DNA of 64,000 nt from Wenzhouxiangellaceae bacterium (lineage in GTDB: Bacteria > Pseudomonadota > Gammaproteobacteria > Xanthomonadales > Wenzhouxiangellaceae), in contig JANQPN010000025.1 of the NCBI GenBank assembly GCA_028289455.1, positions 62,001 to 126,000 of the forward strand, written 5' to 3'. Below, piece by piece: positions 26,758-35,619 of this stretch. Both the position numbers and the translations under genes were made by a program. The stretch's first letter is position 1. Each line of letters starts with the position of its first letter. The notes beneath the pieces were generated by a model that worked only from the letters and a program-made list of their open reading frames with translations, was not told where the DNA came from and ran no database searches.

Positions 26758-28830
26758 TTATTGACCGTTGTCATCTTCGTCCGGACCAGATTTTGGAGCC
26801 TGCGGCGGGAAATTCCCCCGCCCCCTGGAAGGTTCAATATCTGCCGCCGATGCAGGCCTTGGTTCCACATGGTCAAAACTGAATGGCCTTTCACCAGGGC
26901 TCCCGTCACTTTCACCAAATAGGCCATCCCGCCAGACCTGCCCCGCCGGCACGGATGTCATAATCGGCTCGGTTTGATCGGCAGGTAAAATATCCCAGCG
27001 AATCATCATGGCATGGTCTTCATGCACGACATTGTGGCAGTGCATGACATGCCGGCCTTCGAAATCCATAAACCGGATCAGCACTTTCATTTCATCACCG
27101 GGCAGAATGGTGGCAACATCGCGGCGCGGCCCGCCCAGGAAGACATCCAGCGGTTCTTTTTTCAGCGGTTCCTGTTCCTGGCCCTCGTCGACATCGACAA
27201 ACACATTCTTTCCGTCCACACGTGTCTGCATCACCAAACCGGCACTGCCATCGGCCTCGCGCTTGTAGTAGGGCCTGCCGTTGACTTCCAGAATAATGAA
27301 CTCGGTGAAGTGACAATGGACCGGATGAGACCAGTCGTTGCCGGTGTTTCTGAAAGTCCACACTTCTGCACTGTTCTTAACAATTCCGGCATCAATCCGG
27401 TTGGGGTCCATAACCAAACCATTGATGGTCCATAACCCGCCATCGTAGTCGAAGTCCCATACCCGATGAGGCAGTTTATCGAGGTCCTCATCAGCATCAG
27501 GCAGTGGCCTGAAAAAATTGGGTATCCGGCTGTTGTCGGGCTGCTGCAATGGCCTGACCTTGAATTTCAACACCCCGTCAGGGTCCTTCAAAATCCGGCC
27601 TGATGGTCCCTTGCCGTTGGTCTGTTCCAGCAGATTCCACAAAATGACTTCTTCACCGGGTTCAAATTGAGAAAAGTCGATAATCACATCATAGCGCTGC
27701 GCCACTGACATCAGCAGGTTTTTGGTCAGCACAGGTTCTGTCAGGAAGTTGCCGTCGCCGGTCACCACAACCACAGGAATAGGGTCGGACTTGGCAGTTT
27801 CAGGGTCTTTCGCCAGTGCAAACTGATAAAACCGCGATGGGCCACCATTAATAATCCGGAATCGGTATTTTCGTGCCTGAACTTCCATGTAGGGCCGAAT
27901 GGTTCGGTTGATGGTGATTTGATCACCCAGCCAGCCATCCGTATAAAAATTATTGAAAACGGCCTGCCCGTTTTTGTCAAACAGTACATCATGAAACATC
28001 AGCGGCACATCAAATTCGCCGCTGGGCAAACGCCAGGCCAGTGGGCTTGTATCGTTTTCGTTGCCGGTATCGCGATCATCGAAATAGAAGTAAAAGCCTG
28101 AAAGTCCGGCGTATACGTTGGCCGCAGTAAAATCGAGGCGGTGATCGTGATACCACAAGGTGGTCAGTTTTTCGCGGACATCACCGCCGGATGGGAAGTT
28201 ACCGTAGTGATGATCCCAAAATTCACCCGTGTCAATCCAATCCTGCGGATTGCCGTCACTTTCAGAAGCCTGGTGGCCGTTGTGCAGATGAATGGTGGTT
28301 GAAGGCAGTGCAAAGGTGGCCTGTGAGGTTTGGATGGGCGGTAGTTGGTTAACCTGCCGTACGACTACAGATTCTCCGTATTGGGCGTGAATAACCGGCC
28401 CTGGCGTCATGCGGTTTTGCCCGAGAACATTTTCGAAGCCTTCCGGTCCTTCCCAGCCCCAGGAGATGGTACCGTCTTTGTAGGGCGCATCCGGGTGATA
28501 CTGCCAGGGAAATTCATGCTGATTCAGCACGTAGGATTTCTTTGGAGTCAAATCCCACTCACCAAATAATGTTTCTCCCCATAACTGATGTGCACGCGGA
28601 TCGGCAGCTGGAACCAGTGCATCGATATCATCGGCTTTGATTGTCGGGGGAATAAATAATTTGGCTTTGAACGGTTCTGCGAAAGGGCTGGGCTGATAAC
28701 TTAACTGATCAGGCAAATTGCCCGGCGGACAAAGATACTGGAGCAGGTCGCGTGCGGTATAAGTACCGGCCGCGCCCGGAGTGATATAGCCTAAGCCTGC
28801 TGTTACCGCAAGCAGTTCACGTCTTTTCAT
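26758..28830 (-). CDS. Multicopper oxidase (CotA/bilirubin-oxidase-like laccase)
   Basis: 690 residues, larger than typical laccases. Tat-like N-terminus (MKRRELLAVTAGLG). All four copper motifs are visible: HLHNGH (about 181-186), LWYHDH (about 225-230), HPVHCHFTEF (near 515) and HCHNVVHEDHAMM (near 610), the last giving the type 1 Cys-His-Met site. HLHNGH followed by SDG resembles the CotA/phenoxazinone synthase group. It oxidises a phenolic, bilirubin-like or metal substrate and reduces oxygen to water; the true substrate is unknown. First gene of a five-gene leftward operon with two SCO-type proteins and a cytochrome c, so it may be wired to respiration or copper handling. The acidic C-terminal tail is Pro/Asp rich. 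Confidence 0.9.
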   Translation of the reverse strand: MKRRELLAVTAGLGYITPGAAGTYTARDLLQYLCPPGNLPDQLSYQPSPFAEPFKAKLFIPPTIKADDIDALVPAADPRAHQLWGETLFGEWDLTPKKSYVLNQHEFPWQYHPDAPYKDGTISWGWEGPEGFENVLGQNRMTPGPVIHAQYGESVVVRQVNQLPPIQTSQATFALPSTTIHLHNGHQASESDGNPQDWIDTGEFWDHHYGNFPSGGDVREKLTTLWYHDHRLDFTAANVYAGLSGFYFYFDDRDTGNENDTSPLAWRLPSGEFDVPLMFHDVLFDKNGQAVFNNFYTDGWLGDQITINRTIRPYMEVQARKYRFRIINGGPSRFYQFALAKDPETAKSDPIPVVVVTGDGNFLTEPVLTKNLLMSVAQRYDVIIDFSQFEPGEEVILWNLLEQTNGKGPSGRILKDPDGVLKFKVRPLQQPDNSRIPNFFRPLPDADEDLDKLPHRVWDFDYDGGLWTINGLVMDPNRIDAGIVKNSAEVWTFRNTGNDWSHPVHCHFTEFIILEVNGRPYYKREADGSAGLVMQTRVDGKNVFVDVDEGQEQEPLKKEPLDVFLGGPRRDVATILPGDEMKVLIRFMDFEGRHVMHCHNVVHEDHAMMIRWDILPADQTEPIMTSVPAGQVWRDGLFGESDGSPGERPFSFDHVEPRPASAADIEPSRGRGNFPPQAPKSGPDEDDNGQ

Positions 28831-29196
28831 GAACCCACCTAATCTGCTTACATGTAACTAAAAATATGCAACGTTCGTTGCTGAATGTCAATTATCTGGT
28901 TCAATATTTGTATTTTCGATTCAAGCGCATACGACGCTCTCCACCGACAAAGACAATCGCATTTTTACACTCTGAATCCTGCAGGTTATCAATGGCTGTG
29001 AATACAGGAAAAGATGATTCCGAAAACTATGCATTGGCCACGTAAACGAACCATGAAGAAAAAATATTCTCGTCGAATTAATGGAGAACCGAATAAAGAA
29101 AATAAATCGAGACACCCACCTTTTCCGGGATTCAGATCGGTGGGTGTTTCAAGCTTAGCTCCTCAAGCTTAGCTGCGTTGTAGTTGACGGCTAACC
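28831..29196. other. Intergenic region upstream of the copper-enzyme operon
   Basis: Should hold the promoter of the multicopper oxidase operon and the 3' end of the leftward hydrolase gene. It carries palindromic repeat copy 5. That is followed by a short direct repeat (AAGCTTAGCT twice, four bases apart, 29151-29174). I found no clear CueR- or CopR-type operator. Confidence 0.45.
29109..29150. repeat. Dispersed palindromic repeat, copy 5
   Basis: Arms GAGACACCCACC and GGTGGGTGTTTC around a core with GGGATTCAGATC. It is one of the best preserved copies and is followed by a TTAGCTC tail as in copy 2. It lies just past the stop of the hydrolase gene at 29197. Confidence 0.65.
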
Positions 29197-30150
29197 TTAC
29201 AGCTCACCGTGTTTCTGGAAGAAGGCATCGACGATCTCGACAACCTGTGAAATGTTATTCGGCTTGTCATACAGCCCGACATGGCTGGCGCCTTGGATCT
29301 CGTGATACTCTTTTTCTGAGGTCACTTTGTCGAAGTACACTTTGGTACAAATGGCTGTATCAGCCTCTGATCCAACAATGCCGCAATAGGGCTGGAGCAT
29401 TTTATCGGCATATTGCTCACCCAGGTTCAACGGCGCGGTTTCATCGACCGTCGACAACAGCACATTGGTGAAGTTTGGATACGTGTCCTGCCCACCACGC
29501 TCTGTACCGTAATAGTCGTATCCTTCCAGCTGAGTGGGTGGCATATTAACGTTTTTCGCCAAATAGTCCGGGTCGGTGTAACCGAAGTAATCATGAGCAA
29601 CAGGTTCGCCTGTTTCAAACATTTTCTGGCGGGCTGTGTTGGCCGCTTTGATCCGCTGCCTGTACATATCCATATCCACAAACTGCATCATATCCGATGC
29701 CATCATCGCACTGACGGATGCGAATGCCTTAACGCGCAGGTCAGTGATAATTGTGGATGACATGATGTTCCCGCCGCCACAAAAGCCAAGGCCGTTGATT
29801 GCGCCAACGAAAGGCAGAGAACCAAGGAAAGAAATCGCGTTACGCAGGTCTTCCCACTTGCGAGGGAAATCCTCATCGTCTCGGAATTTCGGGTCGTACG
29901 AGTCAGACTCACCTTTTGAGTTGTAGTCAAAGGCCAGAGCAACATAACCACGTTCTGCCATCCTGGGACCATAGTTAGCCAAAACCTGATCTTTAACCTG
30001 TGGAAACGGTGGGGTCATGACAACCCCTTCATAGGATTTATTCTGACTAAAGTCTTCCGGAAGGTACAAAACCCCGACAAGCTTGATACCCTTACTGTTG
30101 AAACTGATTTTGTTTGCACCGGATTTAAATTCAGTTTGTGTGTTAGTCAT
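29197..30150 (-). CDS. Alpha/beta hydrolase, dienelactone-hydrolase-like
   Basis: About 317 residues from the ATG of MTNTQTEFKSG, which has GGGAA upstream; the longer frame has no such site. Cytoplasmic, no signal peptide. Alpha/beta hydrolase features: GVLYLPEDF entry strand, MTPPFPQVKDQVLANYGPRMAERGYVALAFDYNSKGESD, a nucleophile region GLGFCGGGNIM (Cys in the nucleophile elbow, as in dienelactone hydrolases) and a C-terminal His in GASHVGLYD. Divergent from a TetR regulator over a long palindrome, so almost certainly TetR-controlled. It may hydrolyse an ester or lactone, with the TetR ligand as substrate. Confidence 0.83.
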   Translation of the reverse strand: MTNTQTEFKSGANKISFNSKGIKLVGVLYLPEDFSQNKSYEGVVMTPPFPQVKDQVLANYGPRMAERGYVALAFDYNSKGESDSYDPKFRDDEDFPRKWEDLRNAISFLGSLPFVGAINGLGFCGGGNIMSSTIITDLRVKAFASVSAMMASDMMQFVDMDMYRQRIKAANTARQKMFETGEPVAHDYFGYTDPDYLAKNVNMPPTQLEGYDYYGTERGGQDTYPNFTNVLLSTVDETAPLNLGEQYADKMLQPYCGIVGSEADTAICTKVYFDKVTSEKEYHEIQGASHVGLYDKPNNISQVVEIVDAFFQKHGEL

Positions 30151-30213
30151 TGTTGATTTCCCAGTTGTATTAGATTGAAAAAGTAAAATCATTTGTTTAC
30201 ATTATAGAGAAGA

Positions 30214-30251
30214 ATCAGAAAAAGTAAATAATATATTTTACTTTTTCTGAT
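30214..30251. promoter_or_regulatory. TetR-type operator palindrome
   Basis: A 38-bp inverted repeat with perfect 15-bp arms (ATCAGAAAAAGTAAA and its complement) around an 8-bp AT centre. It lies between the divergent hydrolase and tetR starts. Position and symmetry fit a repressor site serving both promoters. Confidence 0.75.
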
Positions 30252-30268
30252 GAAAGTGGTGACCGGAC

Positions 30269-30868
30269 GTGAAACTTACTGAAAAGAAAAGAGAAAATAT
30301 TATCGAGGCAGCCATCGAAGAGTTCCGTCAACAGGGCTACCTGGGTGCAAAGACCACTCGAATTGCCAAACAGGCAGGAGTATCGAGCCGCACTCTCTAT
30401 AATCACTTTGACAGTAAAGAACAGTTGTTCAACGCGATTTGTGAAATCATGATTGAGCGAAATTCAGTGATGGCACCGGTTGCTTATGACGCTGATCGCG
30501 CACTGAATGAACAACTCGAAGATGCTTTGCAGCGCTATATTTCTGTTATTACAGAGAAGGAAACCATGGGCCTGAACCGGATGGTGAATGCAGAGCTGCT
30601 GCGTGACCTTGAAAGATCACGCGCCTTTTTTGCGGAGTTTGCAACGCATGATTATCCCATGACACAACTGATTGCCGATGCCATGCAAGCCGGTGCATTG
30701 CGTAAGGCTGACCCTGTTTATGCCACAAACCAACTGCTGGGATTGGTAAAGTCTTTCTTCTTCTGGCCTGAATTCCTGCTTGGAGAGAAACAGGAACTGG
30801 ATGGTGTTATGCAGGATTGCATTGCCATGTTCCTGTCATACTACAGAGTGACTGACACAGGGTCGTGA
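30269..30868 (+). CDS. TetR/AcrR-family transcriptional repressor
   Basis: 199 residues from a GTG 18 bases after the palindrome. N-terminal TetR helix-turn-helix at about 5-52 (RENIIEAAIEEFRQQGYLGAKTTRIAKQAGVSSRTLYNHFDSKEQLF). The C-terminal ligand domain resembles the AcrR-like group (FFAEFATHDYPMTQLIADAMQAG). Expected to bind the inverted repeat at 30214-30251 and to control itself and the divergent hydrolase. An upstream ATG at 30249 runs into a stop in its own frame, which supports the GTG. Confidence 0.9.
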   Translation: MKLTEKKRENIIEAAIEEFRQQGYLGAKTTRIAKQAGVSSRTLYNHFDSKEQLFNAICEIMIERNSVMAPVAYDADRALNEQLEDALQRYISVITEKETMGLNRMVNAELLRDLERSRAFFAEFATHDYPMTQLIADAMQAGALRKADPVYATNQLLGLVKSFFFWPEFLLGEKQELDGVMQDCIAMFLSYYRVTDTGS

Positions 30869-30943
30869 AGCAGCCGCCATCGGCGCTGCAGCGTGCGGTC
30901 CGACCTCTGTGATGGCGCCGGGTAACGATCGTTCCCGAATTGG

Positions 30944-31198
30944 CTACAGTCTTGCTTTGATTTTTTCCGGCAGGTACTTTTCGATGGCCTTACCTGTGAC
31001 TGCCCATACCAGCACAGCCGACCAGGCGATCAGGGAAAATCCGGCTGGCACACAGGCAATGGCGATCAGTTTGGCCTGCCTGCGATTAAATATGACGGCC
31101 AGCACAACGGGCAGAAACCAGACAGCAATCACCAGTGCACCGACCAGAATCCATTGCATGGTTGAAGCCTGTTCAAAGGTGGTAAGCAATTCATTCAT
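30944..31198 (-). CDS. Small membrane protein, superinfection-immunity-like
   Basis: 84 residues with two hydrophobic segments (MQWILVGALVIAVWFLPVVLAVIF and LIAIACVPAGFSLIAWSAVLVWAV) and a basic C-terminus. The layout 'LPxxLAxxxNRR, then AW..LVWA' resembles the Imm_superinfect family named after the T4 Imm protein. Bacterial members are common outside phages and their role is unknown. Convergent with tetR. Confidence is moderate for the family and low for any function. Confidence 0.6.
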   Translation of the reverse strand: MNELLTTFEQASTMQWILVGALVIAVWFLPVVLAVIFNRRQAKLIAIACVPAGFSLIAWSAVLVWAVTGKAIEKYLPEKIKARL

Positions 31199-31364
31199 TT
31201 CATTTTCCTGTTTGATGAGGTCTTGTTGTTATAGTCCCCGTGACAGGAAAATACTTACACTTGATTTCAGTGCCGTCTCAACCGGCTTCCGGAATTTGAT
31301 CACTCTGAACCGGGACAACCATCTTTGCCGGGTTCAGCCTCTGAAAGCTATCGATGATCAGGCG

Positions 31365-32243
31365 TTACGGTTTTGGCCTGAGGTTCTCTATCACCTTTGC
31401 GTCAACCCAGTAGATATCGATGTTATCGGTAGCGCGCTCCACCATTCTGTTGAAGAAAAGATACTTCCCGTCCGGTGTCACCCTTGCGCCTGATTCCGAC
31501 TCCTCCGTATTAATTTCATCACCCATTTTAATCGCCTCACCCCAGCTGCCATCCGGCTGTCGAAAACTGACAAACAGATCGGCGTTGCGAACCGGGCTGT
31601 TTCTTTGACCGTCCCACAGGATGTAGGATTCATCCGGTGCAATAAAGGGGTGTGCATTCCACCGTCCCGTGTTGATTACTTCAGGTAACGGTTGTGGTGC
31701 TTCACGTGCGCCGCCGACCAGACGTGAATAACGCAGCAGGCCATTCCCATCCTGAGTGGCTTCATCAAATACATAGGTGCCGCTGGCGGAACTGGTCAGG
31801 CGCATAATGCGCAGTTCTTCAAATGGAGAACCAAGGCTTTTTATTTCTGACCAGCCACCCTCGATGCGTTCTTTATAGCGCTTGCCCAAATGCATGGTTT
31901 TACCATCGGGCGCGATAAACGGCTGGCCGACACGGGTCGAAATAACATTTTCAGTCCATGCATTGTTGTTGTATTCAAAAACAATAAACTGCTGCTCCAG
32001 GTTACCTGCAACCTCTACCTCTCTGATCAGGTAGAATTCTTTCATATCAGGAGAAAATACCCCGCTAATTTCCCAGCCCTGCGTGGAAACAACTCCCGGT
32101 GCAAATGCCTCCGGTATTAAGCCTGGCGGCTTTTGCCCAAAGTATGGACCTTGTGCAACAGCAGTGCCATCCTGAGCATACCCTTCGCTGTATGTCACCA
32201 AAGCAGCGAACAGCACCACAAACCATGTTGAAAGACGCTTCAT
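31365..32243 (-). CDS. Secreted PD40 (WD40-like) beta-propeller protein
   Basis: 292 residues, signal peptide about 1-23 (ending GYAQ). PD40/TolB-type blades recur: ISGVFSPDMKEFYLIR, PFIAPDGKTMHLGKRY, PFIAPDESYILWDGQRNS, ARVTPDGKYLFFNRMV. Periplasmic or secreted, with a binding rather than catalytic fold. Last gene of a leftward run with two esterases and a serine hydrolase, 15 bases after the esterase. The divergent CadC-like regulator at 35620 also carries a PD40 propeller, so they may recognise similar ligands. Confidence 0.75.
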   Translation of the reverse strand: MKRLSTWFVVLFAALVTYSEGYAQDGTAVAQGPYFGQKPPGLIPEAFAPGVVSTQGWEISGVFSPDMKEFYLIREVEVAGNLEQQFIVFEYNNNAWTENVISTRVGQPFIAPDGKTMHLGKRYKERIEGGWSEIKSLGSPFEELRIMRLTSSASGTYVFDEATQDGNGLLRYSRLVGGAREAPQPLPEVINTGRWNAHPFIAPDESYILWDGQRNSPVRNADLFVSFRQPDGSWGEAIKMGDEINTEESESGARVTPDGKYLFFNRMVERATDNIDIYWVDAKVIENLRPKP

Positions 32244-32258
32244 AAAGTTTCCTTGGAA

Positions 32259-33098
32259 TTATTCAGTGATCTGACCGGAAAGCCATTTAATTGAACGAAC
32301 CACCGTTGCGGGAAACGCGCTGCCGTGATCGGAATTTTCAATAATTTCAAGGCCGGTCGAGGCAATGCCGGCGGCTTTGCTTTGCTGCAGCAGCGACTCA
32401 AACTCCCTGGTAAAGCTCATGCTTTCAGGCCGCTCCAATTCACCGATAGACAGGAACACTGCAACGCCCGGTTGCTGCTGTTGAAGTGTGGTGTCAACGA
32501 CCAGTTTTTCCAGATATGCAAAACTTTGCTGATCAAATGCCGGGCTACCTAAAATATAATGCTTAAAGGAATCCGGTTGGGTCATCAGGATGTATGCACC
32601 AAATTCACCGCCTGCGGAATAGCCAAAGTAAGTCCGCTCATCGGGATCAGTCCGAAAATTATTCTCGATAGTCTTAATGACGTCGTCGCGGATAAACGAC
32701 AGGTGATTTAAAGCCTCTCCTGTCGGCCTGTCAGTCTGTGCATATTTTACAATCGTATAGTCCCGGGATCTGCTGGCGTGTGCCCTGTCATCTCCGAGGT
32801 CTGTCTGCCAGGAAATGCCGACCACAATGGCATTTTGCATAAGATATTCTGTAGACCCGGACAGCATTTCCATATGCCAGACCGCATCCGTGGCATAGAT
32901 GACAGGATAAGGGGTATCGGCAGTATCCGAATACCCTTCCGGCAATCGTATATACAGCTCATATTGCCTGCCGGTGTTACTGTCTTTAATGGGTACAACC
33001 TGGGTTCTCGGCATTTCATAGGCTTTTTGTTCAGCCACTCCAACGCCGGCAACAGCCAGTAACAGCAGTGCAACAAAGCAATGCAGTAAATATTTCAC
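32259..33098 (-). CDS. Secreted alpha/beta-fold esterase (IroE/esterase-D-like)
   Basis: 279 residues, signal peptide about 1-22 (GVGVAEQ). Esterase PF00756-type layout: YELYIRLPEGY, PYPVIYATDAVWHM, nucleophile elbow GYSAGGEFG, GSPAFDQQ, acid region and catalytic His near NSDHGSAFP. This family includes siderophore esterases (IroE, Fes) and acyl-glycan esterases; no siderophore transport genes are nearby. Its ATG overlaps the stop of the serine hydrolase gene, so the two are translationally coupled. Confidence 0.82.
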   Translation of the reverse strand: MKYLLHCFVALLLLAVAGVGVAEQKAYEMPRTQVVPIKDSNTGRQYELYIRLPEGYSDTADTPYPVIYATDAVWHMEMLSGSTEYLMQNAIVVGISWQTDLGDDRAHASRSRDYTIVKYAQTDRPTGEALNHLSFIRDDVIKTIENNFRTDPDERTYFGYSAGGEFGAYILMTQPDSFKHYILGSPAFDQQSFAYLEKLVVDTTLQQQQPGVAVFLSIGELERPESMSFTREFESLLQQSKAAGIASTGLEIIENSDHGSAFPATVVRSIKWLSGQITE

Positions 33099-34321
33099 CC
33101 TGTCACCCCTGGTTGTAATTGTGCAGTCTCACTAAGAAATGCAGGCACAATCTGTTCGGCTGTCATCTGCAGGGTAGTGTTGTCATTTGCATGAGCAGTC
33201 ACCACGATGATCAGATCCAGCTCCTCAATCAGAATGATGTACTGACCGCCACCACCTTGAGCAGACGTGCTGAAATAGCTGTTATCGCCGTGTTTTAAAT
33301 CCGCACTCCACCAGTAATAACCGTAACCCTGCCTGGAGACATCCCTGCCACCGCCATAGACATCATCATCGCCAGTGGTGAGCAGCCTGCTCGCTGCCCG
33401 GTTGATAAACGCTTCAGGAATTAACTGTTCACCCTTCCATTGGCCTTTGCCGGCAGCCAGCATGCCCCACTTGAGCATATTCCGCGATGTCATACTGGTG
33501 CGCCAACCCGCTTCCGGCAGACCATTAGGCGCGGTCTGCCAGTGGTAATTATCAATGCCCAGCTTGTCCAGGAGTTCGTGCTTGATAAAGTCTTCAACTT
33601 TGCCTGGCACAACTGCCTCCAGCACCTGCATCACCAGGCCCGGCCCGGTACCGTATAAAAAAGTCTGAGACTCTGCGGTAATCGGCTCACTTTGTTCCAG
33701 GATAGCCTGGACGTGCTGCTGGCCTTGTATCTGACTGGGATCTCGATCAAATTCCTCCCACTGTTCTGAAGTGAGACGAATACCAGTGGTCATGGTCAAC
33801 GCTGTATGCAGCGTGATTAACTCTGCACCATCAACAAACCTTGCAGGGTCCAGGTCCTGCAGAAAACTGACCAGCGGTTTGTCTAAATCCGCCATGGTCA
33901 GATAACCCATCTGAATTGCGCGACCCAATGCCATGCCTGTATAGGTTTTCGTCGCTGACGCCTGTGGGTGCGGCAGGTCGACCCTGCCGCGTAGGTAATA
34001 GGACTCGAATAACAGCTTGCCGTTATGCGCAATAAGCAGACTGTCTATGCTCTCGTGTTGGCTGCCGGCGATCTTCTTTGCCAATTGAATAATACTTTTC
34101 TTATTGCCGCCATCAGCACCTAATTTACCGACGGGAATACCATCGTTTTTATCAGCAGGTGCCGCATCAATAAAGGCCTTGTCGAGAAAGGGTATATCTC
34201 TGAATGACCCGGAAGCCTCGGCCGCTGTGGCCTCAGGTGCCTCGCCTGCCGCAATAGTGCCGCTGGCACAGCTTAATAGAGCGAAAACCAGCAGGCGTCT
34301 AACCGTTAAAAGGAATGTCAT
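33095..34321 (-). CDS. Secreted serine hydrolase of the beta-lactamase class C/PBP4* family
   Basis: About 408 residues from the ATG of MTFLLTVRRLLVF, with GGAG seven bases upstream; the signal peptide ends TIAAG. Catalytic SxxK is SATKTYTG (about residue 130). Other family features: MTTGIRLTSEQWEEFDRDP, LYGTGPGLVMQVLEAV at the Y-x-N/G position, and GYGYYWW with a final GGGGQY loop in place of HTG. Such enzymes act as esterases, DD-peptidases or amidases; true beta-lactam hydrolysis is not implied. The frame is open to 34408 and would overlap the upstream esterase, but that extension lacks an export signal. Confidence 0.82.
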   Translation of the reverse strand: MTFLLTVRRLLVFALLSCASGTIAAGEAPEATAAEASGSFRDIPFLDKAFIDAAPADKNDGIPVGKLGADGGNKKSIIQLAKKIAGSQHESIDSLLIAHNGKLLFESYYLRGRVDLPHPQASATKTYTGMALGRAIQMGYLTMADLDKPLVSFLQDLDPARFVDGAELITLHTALTMTTGIRLTSEQWEEFDRDPSQIQGQQHVQAILEQSEPITAESQTFLYGTGPGLVMQVLEAVVPGKVEDFIKHELLDKLGIDNYHWQTAPNGLPEAGWRTSMTSRNMLKWGMLAAGKGQWKGEQLIPEAFINRAASRLLTTGDDDVYGGGRDVSRQGYGYYWWSADLKHGDNSYFSTSAQGGGGQYIILIEELDLIIVVTAHANDNTTLQMTAEQIVPAFLSETAQLQPGVTG

Positions 34322-34404
34322 CTTAATTCTCCGAATGCAAATAACGCTATTTGCATAAAATTCTGAATAATGAGTTTTATTAAAGGAGCCCTGGACAAGT
34401 TTCT

Positions 34405-35253
34405 TCACTCGCTTTCCGGGCTGGTGGCAAAATGCAGTTGCAGCGCCTTGGCAATGGATATTGCGCCATTGCTCGTATGATTAGCGCTATCGTGAACCTC
34501 ATGGTGAAATTCCACCTGCTCCGGGAGGTGTCGCCTTAACAAGGCGGCTAAACGGTAGTAGTCCGGCAGCAGCCCTGAGTCTGACAGGGGCCCTGGTGAA
34601 CCGTCTCCACCAGTACTAAGATAAACAAGGTCAGGGAAATCCTGATCCTGTTTTAGCGCTTGTTCCAGCGCATCAAAAGTTATTCTGCTCCATTTGCCGG
34701 CATCTCCAAATGCCGGGCTGGTTATAAAGTAGGCGTCAAACAGACCCGGTGATTGGCTCAGTGCATAAGTTAAGTATTGTCCGCCCCATGAATGTCCGGC
34801 AAAGACATCATCACCATTGGTGTTGAACCGATTGTTAGCAAAAGGAATGAGTTCGTTCTCAATATAGGCCAACAGCTTGTCGCCGTTACCAGACACCTGC
34901 TCACCATCAATCTCTGCAGAATGATAATGCGGAAGAAAATCCAGCCCCCGGCGAACATTTTTGAGGCCAATCACGATCACTTCAGGCATTAAATCTCCCC
35001 AGTGGTAATAACTGGCCATTTCCGCGGTCAATTTATCTTTTGAGCCTGCATCGAGCATATAGATGACCGGATATCCCTCATCGCGATCCGGATCATAGTT
35101 CTTTGGTAAATGGACGATGATCTCTCTAGTGTCTTGGGTGTTTTCAGATTGGATGCTGAATTCTTCCTGCGCAGTGGCCGGTGGGGTGACTGCAACGGTG
35201 AAAGCCATATAGAACAGGGTTGTTGTTAAGACAGATACACTGAGTTTTTGCAT
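34405..35253 (-). CDS. Secreted alpha/beta-fold esterase, second copy
   Basis: About 282 residues from the ATG of MQKLSVSVLTTTLFY, with AGGAG upstream; the signal peptide ends PATAQ. Same esterase family as the gene at 32259: EIIVHLPKNYDPDRDEGYPVIYMLDAG, nucleophile elbow GHSWGGQYL, TSPAFGDAG, and catalytic His in HDSANHTSNG. First gene of a four-gene leftward run (esterase, serine hydrolase, esterase, propeller). The two esterases are clearly paralogous but well diverged. Divergent from the CadC-like regulator. Confidence 0.82.
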   Translation of the reverse strand: MQKLSVSVLTTTLFYMAFTVAVTPPATAQEEFSIQSENTQDTREIIVHLPKNYDPDRDEGYPVIYMLDAGSKDKLTAEMASYYHWGDLMPEVIVIGLKNVRRGLDFLPHYHSAEIDGEQVSGNGDKLLAYIENELIPFANNRFNTNGDDVFAGHSWGGQYLTYALSQSPGLFDAYFITSPAFGDAGKWSRITFDALEQALKQDQDFPDLVYLSTGGDGSPGPLSDSGLLPDYYRLAALLRRHLPEQVEFHHEVHDSANHTSNGAISIAKALQLHFATSPESE

Positions 35254-35619
35254 GGTATGTATTCTCCTGGCGCTGACCAGAGCGATGCGCTTTTGTGTCA
35301 ATCTAGATGAGCTGAGGCTGAAACACTTGACGTTTGACTGATTTCTAGCTGATTTCCTGCTGAAGAAATATTTATTGTCTAATTTTCAGGTGTTTAGATG
35401 ACGCATTCCGCTCCAGGCGGGGAGTGCTTTTCGCGCTTAAGTAATACGTGCCGTAAAAGCCGGACAACATCAGGTAGCATATTGTCTTGCCGACAACCGG
35501 CTTCAAAGTGCGTTAAAAATACCGCATAGTATCCAGATACTAGGTGTTGCATTGATCAGTTGAACTCATGGTTGATAGCAGCGTCTTTGAATGAGACTCG
35601 AGGTCCAACCAGAGGTTAT
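35254..35619. other. Divergent control region of the esterase run and its regulator
   Basis: About 370 bp between the leftward esterase and the rightward CadC-like gene. It is expected to hold both promoters. No strong palindrome seen, which fits OmpR/CadC-type regulators that bind direct repeats. An in-frame extension of the regulator covers 35560-35619. Confidence 0.4.

Noticed and set aside
28921..29115. 64-residue Phe/Ser-rich frame before the multicopper oxidase operon
   Set aside because: No start signal or family, and AT-rich intergenic DNA easily gives such frames.
33095..34321. Calling the serine hydrolase a beta-lactamase
   Set aside because: SxxK alone does not separate resistance enzymes from esterases and peptidases of the same fold, and the KTG/HTG box is replaced by a glycine-rich loop.
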